Source: Gilvimarinus gilvus (GTDB lineage: Bacteria > Pseudomonadota > Gammaproteobacteria > Pseudomonadales > Cellvibrionaceae). Taken from it: a stretch of 64,000 nt of DNA. The stretch is from assembly GCF_030518155.1 (NCBI RefSeq), contig NZ_JAULRU010000823.1:1-64000 (forward strand), read 5' to 3'. Shown here piece after piece: positions 10,051 through 19,391 of the stretch. Numbering within the stretch: position 1 is the first letter of the stretch; every line of letters begins with the position of its first letter. The position numbers and the translations under genes were made by a program. Under the pieces are notes generated by a model. That model was given only the letters and a program-made list of their open reading frames with translations. It ran no database searches and was not told the DNA's origin.

Positions 10051-11636
10051 TTCTGCCCCTCCTGAGCTGCGGCTTCATTGGCAAATTTGGCCGATAAGAA
10101 ATCGCTCATGTCGGTGTTTACACTGCGCATCCACTGTTCTTTGGAGTCTACCGACAGGTTATCGCTCGCTTGGTAGGCCTGTGTTTTTACGTTGTCATCA
10201 ACGTTTTTTGCGGTTGTATCGTCGACTTCCATTGACATACTTTGCTCGGCATCGACGTTGCCGCCAACCTCGATCAGTCGGTCGCGAATTCGCTCCGCGA
10301 TGGCTTTGTTTTGTAAGGCTGGCGCATAATCAGGTCGCTGCTCCAAAACTTGCTGGTAGGTTGCAATAGCCGGTTCAAATTGATGCGCTTTTAGCAGCGC
10401 ATTGCCGCGATTGTATAGGGCCTCTACAGAGCCAACAGTGGCAAACACGTGTGCCGCTTGCTCGTATTTTCCTTGTTCATACAGCGCTTTACCTTGCCAC
10501 ATAGGATCAGTAAACAGGTCGGCGGCCTGCTCGAAATTATTTTTATTAAAGGCAACAGAGCCCTGTTGATTTTTGGATAAGAACCAGTCAATAGGTTCAG
10601 CTGCTGCTTTAGGGCTTAACCCTGTCATTGCGATGCCAATCGCGGTAAGCACAATGACGGAATTTGTGGTGCGATAGACACTGGTAAACCCTTTGCGAAA
10701 CCACAACGGAACGAGCAATAAAGCAGGCCAACAAAAGTACCAGGCCATGTCCTGATACGGCACTCCCTCTTGCGCCGACAGTGACTCGCGATTAAAGCGC
10801 TCAATGCGCTTATTAATACTGAGAATATCCTGATGATTGAGCGTGACATTCTGTGTTTCGACCAACGCCAGATCACGCTGCAAATCGGTGTTCAATACGA
10901 GCGTTAAAACCCCACCATCATTCGACTTTGCCAGGGTTCCATCCGACTCAACCAAAGTTCCGCCTTGATCTGTTGCAAACTGCCACCACACAAAGGGTAA
11001 GTTCAGATCGTTAATAGCCTGCAGTTCGCTCTCGGCAAAATTGTCAGCAATAACGACAACGCCACCACCCGATTGGGCGAGTTCTTGCTTTGCCAGGCTT
11101 AGCGCAAAGGCCGAATCGTCGGCCGTCACACTGTTATCGGGCATAACATCTGGCGTCAGGGCTTCAATAAACGGCAGAAAAACCTCATTGTCTTCGGTTA
11201 ACGGCAACACTTTATGGCTGGTACCGGCATAGGCAATGAGTGCCGTTTTTGCACCCGCTCGATACTCCAGAAAATCGCGAATTTTTTGTTTTGCATACTC
11301 CAAACGATTAGGCTGGAAATCATTGGCCAACATGCTTTCACTGACTTTCAACACCAGCACCGCCGGCGCCTGTCCTTTGCCAGTTGCCGCCTCTTTAAAC
11401 CACGCGGGGCCTGCCGCAGCCACAAACACTATAAGACCGACCACGGCGGCCAGATCCACTGGCTTAAAAATGCTCGACCAACGCCTTTTGGGCGCAAGAG
11501 CCCCGGCAAGGTGGGCGGCAATGACCGACTGGCCCGCACCGGCGTGACTTAACCGACGCCGTAAAAAAAGATAGCATAGAACCAATACCGGCAGGCCTAG
11601 TAACCACTCAGGGCGCAAGAAATGAAAATCAAACAT
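10047..11636 (-). CDS. BatB-type VWA protein fused to BatC-type TPR domain
   Basis: This 529-residue membrane protein has two N-terminal hydrophobic segments, a von Willebrand factor A domain (about 85-260), another TM helix (around 310-330), then TPR repeats (about 350-440, for example ALYNRGNALLKAHQFEPAIATYQQVLEQRPDY) and an acidic, Gln-rich tail. It therefore combines BatB and BatC. The metal-binding MIDAS motif, normally DxSxS, reads KVSES here (VLVLKVSESM), so the leading aspartate is lysine and metal binding may be weak or absent. It overlaps batA by eight bases and batD by four, inside a tightly packed operon. Confidence 0.85.
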   Translation of the reverse strand: MFDFHFLRPEWLLGLPVLVLCYLFLRRRLSHAGAGQSVIAAHLAGALAPKRRWSSIFKPVDLAAVVGLIVFVAAAGPAWFKEAATGKGQAPAVLVLKVSESMLANDFQPNRLEYAKQKIRDFLEYRAGAKTALIAYAGTSHKVLPLTEDNEVFLPFIEALTPDVMPDNSVTADDSAFALSLAKQELAQSGGGVVVIADNFAESELQAINDLNLPFVWWQFATDQGGTLVESDGTLAKSNDGGVLTLVLNTDLQRDLALVETQNVTLNHQDILSINKRIERFNRESLSAQEGVPYQDMAWYFCWPALLLVPLWFRKGFTSVYRTTNSVIVLTAIGIAMTGLSPKAAAEPIDWFLSKNQQGSVAFNKNNFEQAADLFTDPMWQGKALYEQGKYEQAAHVFATVGSVEALYNRGNALLKAHQFEPAIATYQQVLEQRPDYAPALQNKAIAERIRDRLIEVGGNVDAEQSMSMEVDDTTAKNVDDNVKTQAYQASDNLSVDSKEQWMRSVNTDMSDFLSAKFANEAAAQEGQK

Positions 11637-12615
11637 GGCGTCCCCTCCACGCGATCTGCAAGCTGCGCAATAACATTGAGAGCAACACGATGACAGCGGC
11701 CATTGTCACCAACTCAGGCACTAACGAACTTTCCGAGCGACTCACGGACTGCTCCACTTTACTGGCGCTGACTTTATCAATTTCTGCATAGACGTTTGCT
11801 AACGCATCGGCATTTTCAGCGGAATAGAATGCGCCGTTTGTGACGGCGGAAATGTCGCGCAGGGTATCGAAATCAACGCGGTACTGCCCGTCGGCGTTCT
11901 CGTCGCCGATGCCAATCGTGTACACCGTCAGCCCTTCCTGTTCGGCGATGTGCGCGGCATTTTTGGGCGACATCTGTGAGCCGGTATCGGCCCCGTCAGT
12001 CAACAAAATGAGCAGGCGATTTTTCACATCGGATGACTGAAAGTGTTTGATTGCCAAACCTATCGCATCACCAACAGCGGTATGTGGTCCGGCCATAGAC
12101 ACAGACAGGTCATTTAATATTTTCTCCGCGCTGGCCAAGTCTTGTGTAAAAGGCACTTGTAGGTAGGCCCGCGTACCGAACACAATAAGCCCTATCCGGT
12201 CATCCTGGCGCTGGCGAATAAATTCAGTGACCACCTGCTTTACCCCGTCGAGCCGTGATACCAAAGCCCCACCACGGGATGGAAAGTCTTTTTCCTCCAT
12301 TGACCCGGATAAATCTAACGTCAGCATAATATCGCGGCTCACTATCTGTTCGGTTACCGGCTCCCCCAAACGAACAGGCAAAGCTAACGCCACCACCAGC
12401 AAACCCCAAATCAATGATGCGAAAACAATATCGAGCCAAGGCTTAGCAAATATTTCACTACCAGAGCCGACATGCGCGCCCGAGGTTTTGGCGACCAGGT
12501 CAAAAAAAGGTATACGAATCGCGTTAGCTCTTTGTCGGAATACAGGCACCAACAGATACACTAAGGCAGGCAAGGGCAACAGACTCAATAGCCAGACATG
12601 CTTGAACACAATCAT
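11629..12615 (-). CDS. batA: BatA-type von Willebrand factor A membrane protein
   Basis: The protein is 328 residues from the ATG at 12615: an N-terminal TM pair (about 5-75), a VWA domain with intact MIDAS (DLSGSM, then a conserved Thr, then TDGADTGS), and a C-terminal TM helix. BatA proteins present the VWA domain to the periplasm or cytoplasm as a metal-dependent protein-binding module, likely remodelled by the operon's MoxR ATPase. The start is set at 12615 because its ATGA overlaps the stop codon of the DUF4381 gene. Upstream in-frame starts would intrude 31 bases into that gene. Confidence 0.87.
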   Translation of the reverse strand: MIVFKHVWLLSLLPLPALVYLLVPVFRQRANAIRIPFFDLVAKTSGAHVGSGSEIFAKPWLDIVFASLIWGLLVVALALPVRLGEPVTEQIVSRDIMLTLDLSGSMEEKDFPSRGGALVSRLDGVKQVVTEFIRQRQDDRIGLIVFGTRAYLQVPFTQDLASAEKILNDLSVSMAGPHTAVGDAIGLAIKHFQSSDVKNRLLILLTDGADTGSQMSPKNAAHIAEQEGLTVYTIGIGDENADGQYRVDFDTLRDISAVTNGAFYSAENADALANVYAEIDKVSASKVEQSVSRSESSLVPELVTMAAVIVLLSMLLRSLQIAWRGRHV

Positions 12616-13079
12616 AACGTGAGCCTGTGGTGCGCTAACCAATAGCTAGCGTTACGACGCAACAACGCCCGATCAAATGATTGGCTCTTTAATGCGTAAA
12701 AATCCTCAAACTTCGCTTCACCATCGAGGCACGCATTCAAGTAATCCGACCATGCCTGTCCATAAAGTGACGCCACTTGAACGCGCGGTACCTGAGTCAG
12801 AACACAACGCTTCAAAATAGCGCTAACCTGCAGTGGATCATAGTCTTCTGGTAGCTGGTTTAACGCTTCAATCGCAAGATATCGATGGCGGTTTTGGTAA
12901 CGCACCCTGCGCTTCAACCAAAAAATGAGCACAAATGTCACTAAAATTACACCACCCAAAACCCACCAACCTGGCTCGGTGGGCATCATAGAAATAGGCT
13001 CAATAGGTGCCAGCGGCTCCATACGATCAAACAGCTGGTAGACCTCTAGTCCGTCGAGTTCTTCAGCGTCCATAGTCAA
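12612..13079 (-). CDS. DUF4381 membrane protein of the MoxR/Bat operon
   Basis: The protein is 155 residues with a single TM helix (VLGGVILVTFVLIFWL, about residues 38-54) and a small C-terminal alpha-helical domain. This matches DUF4381, regularly encoded between DUF58 and batA genes in gammaproteobacterial Bat operons. No enzymatic motif is visible. Its start overlaps the DUF58 stop by four bases and its stop overlaps batA's start by four bases. Confidence 0.82.
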   Translation of the reverse strand: MTMDAEELDGLEVYQLFDRMEPLAPIEPISMMPTEPGWWVLGGVILVTFVLIFWLKRRVRYQNRHRYLAIEALNQLPEDYDPLQVSAILKRCVLTQVPRVQVASLYGQAWSDYLNACLDGEAKFEDFYALKSQSFDRALLRRNASYWLAHHRLTL

Positions 13080-14023
13080 CCTCGAATCGCGAGCGCTTGC
13101 GCAATCTGCTCATAGGTGTCATCCGCAGTGCTCAGCTCAACAATAGTAAGATTTAATTTTTGTCGCCACGCCTCCAGCTGCCCCACCCGATCAGCAAGTG
13201 CGCGCTGCAGTTTGTCGTGCACGCGATCATTGCCTGTATCCAATGTCATTTGCGACTGTCCGTCACTGACGGCCACCTGTACATTTTTGGGCAGCTGCTT
13301 GGCGAGAGGATCGCGCACCAGTACCAGCACCACATCGTTGTGTTGCGACAGCTTCCCCAAATACTGCTCCGTAGACTGGTCGACATCGTCGAAATCGCTA
13401 ATGATCACGACAAGTTGATCGCGGGCAACCTGCTCCACCGCCGCCTGTAACGGAGTATTGAGAGACATGCTGCGCTCGGGCAGCAAGTGTTGCGCATTCA
13501 GACGAAGGTTATAATCGCTGATGCATTTAATAATTTGCTCAGTGCCGGCTGGACTTTTACCCGGCTTAAAAGAGGTTACGTCGCTGTCATTAAAAACAAC
13601 GGCACCAACGCGATCCCCCTTGGCTAAAATTGCGTACACGCATAAAGTGGCCGCTTCGCTGGCGGCAACAGATTTCATGTTATGCGTAGAGCCGAAGAAC
13701 ATACTCATGCGCTGGTCGACAATGACATGTGAGGCACGATCTTTTTCTTCGGCATAAACCCGAACATGGGCCTTGCCTGTGCGCGCGGTCACGCGCCAAT
13801 CAATGGTGCGAATATCGTCGCCCGACCGGTAATCACGCAACTCTTCAAAATTGAGCCCCCGCCCGCGAATACGCGAGCTATGGCGACCAGCCAACACACT
13901 TTTACTGCGCTGCCTGGGTAGAAAGCTCAAACGTCGGGCCTGACGTTGCAAGCCCTTGAGGTGCGCAAAGCTGGTATAGATTCTGGGATCGGGGGCGCCG
14001 CTATCCAACGTTGAACGAGCCAT
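13076..14023 (-). CDS. DUF58 domain protein
   Basis: The protein is 315 residues and cytoplasmic, carrying the DUF58 core FEELRDYRSGDDIRTIDWRVTARTGKAHVRVYAEEKDR at about residues 60-97. A VWA-like fold follows (VIVDQRMSMFFGS; LVVIISDFDD). DUF58 proteins almost always follow a moxR gene and are presumed partners or substrates of the ATPase. The gene begins 17 bases after moxR and its end overlaps DUF4381. Function beyond the operon association is unknown. Confidence 0.87.
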   Translation of the reverse strand: MARSTLDSGAPDPRIYTSFAHLKGLQRQARRLSFLPRQRSKSVLAGRHSSRIRGRGLNFEELRDYRSGDDIRTIDWRVTARTGKAHVRVYAEEKDRASHVIVDQRMSMFFGSTHNMKSVAASEAATLCVYAILAKGDRVGAVVFNDSDVTSFKPGKSPAGTEQIIKCISDYNLRLNAQHLLPERSMSLNTPLQAAVEQVARDQLVVIISDFDDVDQSTEQYLGKLSQHNDVVLVLVRDPLAKQLPKNVQVAVSDGQSQMTLDTGNDRVHDKLQRALADRVGQLEAWRQKLNLTIVELSTADDTYEQIAQALAIRG

Positions 14024-14040
14024 TGATCACTCCACTTAGA

Positions 14041-15018
14041 TTAGGGTAGTGCGACTAACTCGATGATCTTGTCGATAACATCGTCCGTGCTCAGGCCAAG
14101 CCCTTGCGCCTGATAACTCAAGGCGATACGGTGGCGCATAACGTCTTTGGCAATCGACCGAATATCTTCTGGCAAAACCTGATCGCGTCCGTTCAGCCAT
14201 GCTTGCGTGCGAGCGCATTTATCAAGTGAAATGGATGCGCGTGGCGATACGCCTATATCAATCCAGTTAGCCAAATCTTCGTCGTACTTCTCCGGGGTGC
14301 GTGTGGCGTATACTAAATCTACCATATAGCGCGCCATGGCAGGATCAACCCCGACAGCGGCAATTTGATTGCGCGCTTCAAAAATAACCGACTGCTCTGT
14401 CTGCGCAATTTCTGCATGCGCTTTTATACCGCGTTCGGCCTGCTCTTCGCTGCGCACCAGGTCAATCACTCCCACCTCGTCTTCGGCACTGGGGTAATCA
14501 ATGGTGATTTTCATAAGAAAGCGATCGAGCTGGGCTTCCGGCAGGGGGTAAGTCCCCTCTTGCTCAACCGGGTTTTGCGTGGCCAGCACCATAAACATCG
14601 GTTCCATTTTATGGCTTTTACCGGCAACCGTGATTTGACGCTCTTCCATTGCTTCGAGCAGGGCCGACTGCACCTTGGCCGGAGCGCGGTTAATTTCATC
14701 CGCCAGTACTATGTTGGCGAAAATCGGCCCCGGATCAAAGCGAAACTCACTGCCCGTTTCGGTTTGGTAGTACACCTCAGACCCGGTAATGTCCGAAGGT
14801 AGCAGGTCCGGCGTGAACTGGATGCGACTGAAACTGCTCACCAGCCCTTTAGCCAAAGCCTTAATAGCCCGGGTTTTTGCAAGGCCGGGTAAGCCCTCTA
14901 TCAACAGGTTGCCATTGGCTAACAGACCGATCAGCAGCCTATCAATAACATCCTCTTGACCAATAATATTGGCCGCTATTTGTTGCTTTAATGCGTGAAC
15001 CTGTTCCAGCGTCGTCAT
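14041..15018 (-). CDS. MoxR-family AAA+ ATPase
   Basis: The protein is 325 residues. It has a Walker A motif GLPGLAKT (about 43-50), Walker B LADEINRAP (about 107-115), sensor 1 ATQNP, an arginine finger region and a C-terminal lid. MoxR ATPases are chaperone-like AAA+ proteins that assemble or insert cofactors into VWA-domain complexes. Here it heads the six-gene operon that continues with DUF58, DUF4381, BatA, BatB/C and BatD, all overlapping or spaced under 20 bases. The operon promoter should lie in the 33-base gap after the cytochrome gene or further upstream, so read-through from that gene is possible. Confidence 0.92.
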   Translation of the reverse strand: MTTLEQVHALKQQIAANIIGQEDVIDRLLIGLLANGNLLIEGLPGLAKTRAIKALAKGLVSSFSRIQFTPDLLPSDITGSEVYYQTETGSEFRFDPGPIFANIVLADEINRAPAKVQSALLEAMEERQITVAGKSHKMEPMFMVLATQNPVEQEGTYPLPEAQLDRFLMKITIDYPSAEDEVGVIDLVRSEEQAERGIKAHAEIAQTEQSVIFEARNQIAAVGVDPAMARYMVDLVYATRTPEKYDEDLANWIDIGVSPRASISLDKCARTQAWLNGRDQVLPEDIRSIAKDVMRHRIALSYQAQGLGLSTDDVIDKIIELVALP

Positions 15019-15051
15019 GACCAGACCTCTTGTCTTTGTCCAATACTGTCG

Positions 15052-17334
15052 TTACTGCGCAGCACTTTGCTGCTTTATTTGTTGAATCAGTTGCTCCACT
15101 TGCGCATTGTTGGGCACTAATTCAGCCAGCTTATTCGCGTAGTGCAATGCCTGGCGGTAATCTCCACTCGCCTGATAACTGATGGTTAAACTGTAACTCA
15201 CATCAGGGTTCATCGGGTCTAAGGTATAGGCGCGCTGCAATTGCTGCCGCGCATTTTTACCATCACCTAGATCTTGCAATAGCAACGCATAGGTGTAAAC
15301 GAAACGCGGGTTAGGATCGACACCGCTAGCGGCTTGTTTGAGAAAACCCGTCGCCTTGGCCTTGTCGCCACTGCGCACATAACTCATGGCCATCGCGTAT
15401 TGCACGGTGGCCGCCTCGGGCTGAATCGCAAGTGCTTGCGTCAAAATGGCCCGGGCCTCGTCTTCATCGCGGCGCTCGCGATATAGATCCGCTAAATTAA
15501 CGTAGGCGGGAATAAATATTGGCTCAACCTCAATTGCCTTGCGATAAAGCTTTTCGGCATTGCGTGAGCGGCCAAATATCTGCTCCAGGTTACCGAGATT
15601 GGTGTGGGAAAAGCCCCGGTCTGCGGCATAAGCCTGCACTTCACGGTATTCCGCCAAAGCGGATTCAAGCCGTTTTTTATCTTCGGGCAGCAAACTGGTT
15701 TCAGGGGGCTGTACCAGCATTTGCGCCAGCGCTCGTGCCGCCTCAACCCGGACCGGTAGGCGCGGGTCATCCAGCAATGAGTTTAACATCCGCCACTGAT
15801 CCGGCATTGGGTAGGGTGCGGCGGCGGTTATGGCCGCCTGGCGCTTGAGAGGGTCGTCGTCGCGCACCGCACGGGCAATCGCCACAATGGCGTTGCGCCC
15901 TGGTGTTTGTGCCATTCGCTGCAACGCAGAGGCGCGAATAATATCCGGGTACTGCGGGTTCTGGGCGATCTTAGTCAGCTCTTGTCCGGCATCAGCCGCA
16001 CCGGCCGCAGCCTTGTGAAATGCCTGGGCGAAATGCTCACTGCCCATATACAGGCTGTCAGGGTGCCACTCGCGAATTGCCTGCTCAGCCCAAGCCGGTG
16101 CTTTGTCCTCGTGGCAGCCGTTACAGGCATTGGGCGCACCCACCGACTGGGTTAGGTCTGGTCGCGGTACTTTAAAAGCGTGATCACGCCGGTCGTCGAC
16201 TTGCATATAAGTAGTCGCAGGCATGTGACAATCGACACAATAGGCACCCTGAGTATTTGCCTGGTGACCGTGGTGGGTTTTGGCATCGTACTGGCTCACC
16301 TCATGACATTGGGTGCACAACTGATTGCCCGGCAGCTTCAGTCCACCTGAGTGTGGATTATGGCAATTGGTGCAAGTCACCCCCGCCTGATGCATTTTGC
16401 TTTGTAAAAATGAGCCCCACACATAATCTTCATCCCATATCTGTCCATCTACGTGATACAAATCGGGAGTGATCAATGAGGGTTGATACGTGTGGTGGAA
16501 ATCGTCTGGTTGCGATTGGTCACTAAACGGCGCTCGCCTGGCATGACAACTGGCACAAACGTCTACTTGCTTACTGGGCTTTAGCGCCGCAATGTTTTTC
16601 ATCAAACCCTCGTCATCGGCGCGAAACAGAGGTGTTTGACTGCCAATATAGTTGGGGTAGCCTTTTTGCTCGATCGTCTTGTCGCCAGCGGCCCAGCGCA
16701 GATGCTCACTGCCATCGCCATGACAGGCGGCGCAGCTTACATTTATTTCGCTATAGGTGGATTGATATTTATTTTTTTCGACATCAAATCCTTTCCGGAA
16801 CTCGGTGGAGTGGCAGTCCGCACACATTTGATTCCAGTTTTGCCCCATTTGTGACCAGTGAAATTCATCGTTTGGCCCCTGCTCCGGGTGTAAGACAAAC
16901 CAACGCTGGCCACCTTCTGCTTTTGTTCGCGCATCCCAGGCAAAAGGGAACAACTGAAACTTACCCGGCTCTTGCTCGAACATGTATTGCTGCAACGGAT
17001 GGTAGCCGAATGTGTGGGCGACCTTATACTCTGCCTGTTTACCATCCAGCCCCGGCATAGTAATAGAATATTGGCCATCGACCGTATTAAATGTGGCGCT
17101 GCCGCCCTCAAACGCAACGGATTGATTGGAAAAATCGCCGACATTGGTCGCGCTATTAGCCTGTGCCATGGCATGAAAATGGTGGGACGATTGCCAATCC
17201 GCCACCTGTTCGGCGTGACAACTCGCGCAGTTTTGCAATTCTTTAGCAGCAGCCGAAGCCTCTGCACCCAACAGCGCAATTACAAATACCATCCAAACGG
17301 ACAAAAGACCTTCCACTTTTCCTTGCGCATTCAT
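15052..17334 (-). CDS. Octahaem c-type cytochrome with HEAT and TPR repeats
   Basis: The product is about 760 residues and exported (signal peptide ending ...GAEASAAA). Eight CxxCH haem motifs are visible in the first half: CASCH, CADCH, CAACH, CASCH, CTNCH, CTQCH, CVDCH and CNGCH. These form a cytochrome c554/c'-like domain. The second half has HEAT-like helices (about 430-510) and then several TPR repeats (about 560-740). This architecture is seen in periplasmic multihaem proteins of unknown role. Electron transfer plus protein docking is likely. The ATG at 17334 is used; a GTG at 17346 is in frame. It is 34 bases upstream of moxR on the same strand, so it may be part of the Bat operon. Confidence 0.85.
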   Translation of the reverse strand: MNAQGKVEGLLSVWMVFVIALLGAEASAAAKELQNCASCHAEQVADWQSSHHFHAMAQANSATNVGDFSNQSVAFEGGSATFNTVDGQYSITMPGLDGKQAEYKVAHTFGYHPLQQYMFEQEPGKFQLFPFAWDARTKAEGGQRWFVLHPEQGPNDEFHWSQMGQNWNQMCADCHSTEFRKGFDVEKNKYQSTYSEINVSCAACHGDGSEHLRWAAGDKTIEQKGYPNYIGSQTPLFRADDEGLMKNIAALKPSKQVDVCASCHARRAPFSDQSQPDDFHHTYQPSLITPDLYHVDGQIWDEDYVWGSFLQSKMHQAGVTCTNCHNPHSGGLKLPGNQLCTQCHEVSQYDAKTHHGHQANTQGAYCVDCHMPATTYMQVDDRRDHAFKVPRPDLTQSVGAPNACNGCHEDKAPAWAEQAIREWHPDSLYMGSEHFAQAFHKAAAGAADAGQELTKIAQNPQYPDIIRASALQRMAQTPGRNAIVAIARAVRDDDPLKRQAAITAAAPYPMPDQWRMLNSLLDDPRLPVRVEAARALAQMLVQPPETSLLPEDKKRLESALAEYREVQAYAADRGFSHTNLGNLEQIFGRSRNAEKLYRKAIEVEPIFIPAYVNLADLYRERRDEDEARAILTQALAIQPEAATVQYAMAMSYVRSGDKAKATGFLKQAASGVDPNPRFVYTYALLLQDLGDGKNARQQLQRAYTLDPMNPDVSYSLTISYQASGDYRQALHYANKLAELVPNNAQVEQLIQQIKQQSAAQ

Positions 17335-17718
17335 CTTACAACTCACTATCGCCCCACTGCTGAAAACCTAAGTCCCTTGGCTTCACGTCTACCATAAACC
17401 AAACCTGCAAATACTATACAGCTTTACCGTGCATGCCTATAACCTAAAACGCATCGCGATGTAATTTGTAGCGACCGCTCTCGTCACAGCGGTTTAGGTC
17501 TAGACAGAACGCAAAGTGATTAATGCGCCATTTATTTGTCTAAAACTTAGAAGTTAAATGACATTGTCATAAATATGACATTTAACCCGTGCAATTTATA
17601 CTGACTCTATTATTATTAACAGTCGAGGAAAGGTTATTCCCGCACTCTAGACAAGGCTTTGCCACATATTAGCTTGCGGTCGCATTCCCTTCGATTTTGT
17701 CTCTAAAGGAGTTAGCTT
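17335..17718. promoter_or_regulatory. Divergent intergenic region with a near-operator palindrome
   Basis: These 384 non-coding bases lie between the multihaem cytochrome gene and the sulfatase gene. A perfect 13-base palindrome ATGACATTGTCAT sits at 17558-17570, with a further ATGACA at 17575-17580. It is about 150 bases upstream of the sulfatase start and is a candidate operator. AT-rich sequence and CTATTATTATTAACAG at 17606-17621 follow. No coding capacity was seen. Confidence 0.4.
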
Positions 17719-19293
17719 GTGTTTACATTAAAACAATCCTGGAAGAAAGTGGTCGCCCTAACGGCATTGACCTTAGGTGCAACGACCACCGCACACGGCG
17801 CCGACAAGCCCAATATACTGGTCATATGGGGTGACGATATCGGTGTTCACAATGTCAGTGCCTACAACCACGGCATCATGGGTTACCAAACCCCGAACAT
17901 TGACCGTATCGCCAACGAAGGCGCAATGTTTACCGATGCTTACGCGCAACAATCCTGCACCGCCGGGCGCGCCTCATTTATTCTGGGCCAACACCCGTTC
18001 CGTACCGGCCTGCTTACCATTGGTATGCCCGGCTCTGACCACGGTATTCCAGATTGGTCGCCAACCATTGGCGACATTCTTAAAGAGCAGGGTTACGTAA
18101 CCGGCCAGTTTGGTAAGAACCACCTAGGTGACCAAGACAAGCACTTGCCTACCAATCACGGATTTGATGAATTTTTCGGTAACTTGTATCACCTGAACGC
18201 GGAAGAAGAGCCAGAGGGTTACTACTACCCGAAAGACCCTGAGTTCCGTAAAAAGTACGGCCCTCGCGGCGTTTTGCACGCAACCGCCGACGGTAAAATT
18301 GAAGATACCGGCCCGCTGACCAAAAAGCGCATGGAAACCGCAGACGATGAGTTTATGGCAGCCGCGCTGGACTTTATCGACCGCGCCGTTAAGCAAGACA
18401 AGCCGTTCTTTGTCTGGATGAACACCACCCGTATGCACGTGTGGACTCACCTCAAGCCAGAATCAGATGGCGTAACCGGCAAAGGTTTGTACCCAGACGG
18501 CATGGTTGAACACGATAAGTCTGTTGGCGTTCTGCTCGACAAGCTGGACGAGCTGAAAATTGCTGACAACACCATTGTCATGTACTCCACCGACAATGGC
18601 GCCGAGACCATCAGCTGGCCCGATGGCGGTACCACGCCGTTCCACGGGGAGAAAGGCACTACCTGGGAAGGCGGTCATCGCATTCCGTTGGTGGTTCGCT
18701 GGCCTGGTGTTATCAAGCCCAACACCAAGATCAACGACATCATTTCTCACGAAGACTGGATGCCCACCTTCGCAGCGGCGGCAGGCGAGCCAAACCTGGT
18801 TAGCAAACTGAAGAAAGGCTACCGCGCCAATGGCAAGAAGTGGAAAGTCCACCCTGACGGCTATAACTTTATGCCTTACTTTAAAGGTGAAGCTGAAGCG
18901 CCACGTAAAGAAATATTCTACTTTGGTGCCACGGGTGAGTTGAACGCCGTACGTTACATGGACTGGAAAGTTCACTTTGCCACGCTGAGCGGCGGTATTA
19001 ACACAGCGGTTCGTGAAGTACCGGCTTGGCCACTGGTGATTAACCTGCGCCAAGATCCGTATCAAAAAGGTGCTCTGGAATCAGAAATGTATCTGAAATG
19101 GTACGCGGAAAACACCATGTGGATTTTCGTACCGATTCAGCAGCAAGTCAGCAAATTCCTGGCAACCATTCCTGATTATCCGTTCCAGCCAGGTGCCAGC
19201 CTGAGCATGAGTGATATCAGCTACAAAACTTTCGCACAGAAAGATGCCATGCAGCGTCTAAAAGATCTAGAGGCCATGACCCCTCGTAACTAG
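17719..19293 (+). CDS. Secreted arylsulfatase (Cys-type, S1 family)
   Basis: The product is 524 residues with a signal peptide (cleavage near TTTAHG|AD). It hydrolyses sulfate esters in the periplasm. The sulfatase signature is CTAGR, with C80 the residue converted to formylglycine and R84 next in the motif. Calcium-binding residues are expected in WGDDIG and in STDNGAE. The C-terminal part (about 410-524) is the usual sulfatase tail. Maturation requires a formylglycine-generating enzyme, which is not in this window. The start is GTG with AAGGAG seven bases upstream. The substrate is unknown. It stands alone rather than among glycosidases, so a general arylsulfatase or an algal-polysaccharide sulfatase are both possible. 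Confidence 0.9.
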   Translation: MFTLKQSWKKVVALTALTLGATTTAHGADKPNILVIWGDDIGVHNVSAYNHGIMGYQTPNIDRIANEGAMFTDAYAQQSCTAGRASFILGQHPFRTGLLTIGMPGSDHGIPDWSPTIGDILKEQGYVTGQFGKNHLGDQDKHLPTNHGFDEFFGNLYHLNAEEEPEGYYYPKDPEFRKKYGPRGVLHATADGKIEDTGPLTKKRMETADDEFMAAALDFIDRAVKQDKPFFVWMNTTRMHVWTHLKPESDGVTGKGLYPDGMVEHDKSVGVLLDKLDELKIADNTIVMYSTDNGAETISWPDGGTTPFHGEKGTTWEGGHRIPLVVRWPGVIKPNTKINDIISHEDWMPTFAAAAGEPNLVSKLKKGYRANGKKWKVHPDGYNFMPYFKGEAEAPRKEIFYFGATGELNAVRYMDWKVHFATLSGGINTAVREVPAWPLVINLRQDPYQKGALESEMYLKWYAENTMWIFVPIQQQVSKFLATIPDYPFQPGASLSMSDISYKTFAQKDAMQRLKDLEAMTPRN

Positions 19294-19330
19294 TGGTTTA
19301 ACACTAGGGGTTAATGTTAGCCCTACACTT

Positions 19331-19364
19331 AAAATGCCCTGGAACTACGCCGGGGCATTTTTTT
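19331..19364 (+). terminator. Terminator after the sulfatase gene
   Basis: The stem AATGCCCTGG / CCGGGGCATT (one G-T pair) with a short loop is followed by seven T residues. It ends the sulfatase transcript. Confidence 0.85.
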
Positions 19365-19391
19365 GTCTGACATTCACAGAGACAATTTACT

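Noticed and set aside
16743-17279. 178-codon minus-strand frame in the cytochrome gene
   Set aside because: It is an alternative frame of the same strand as the octahaem cytochrome, whose own frame carries eight CxxCH motifs.
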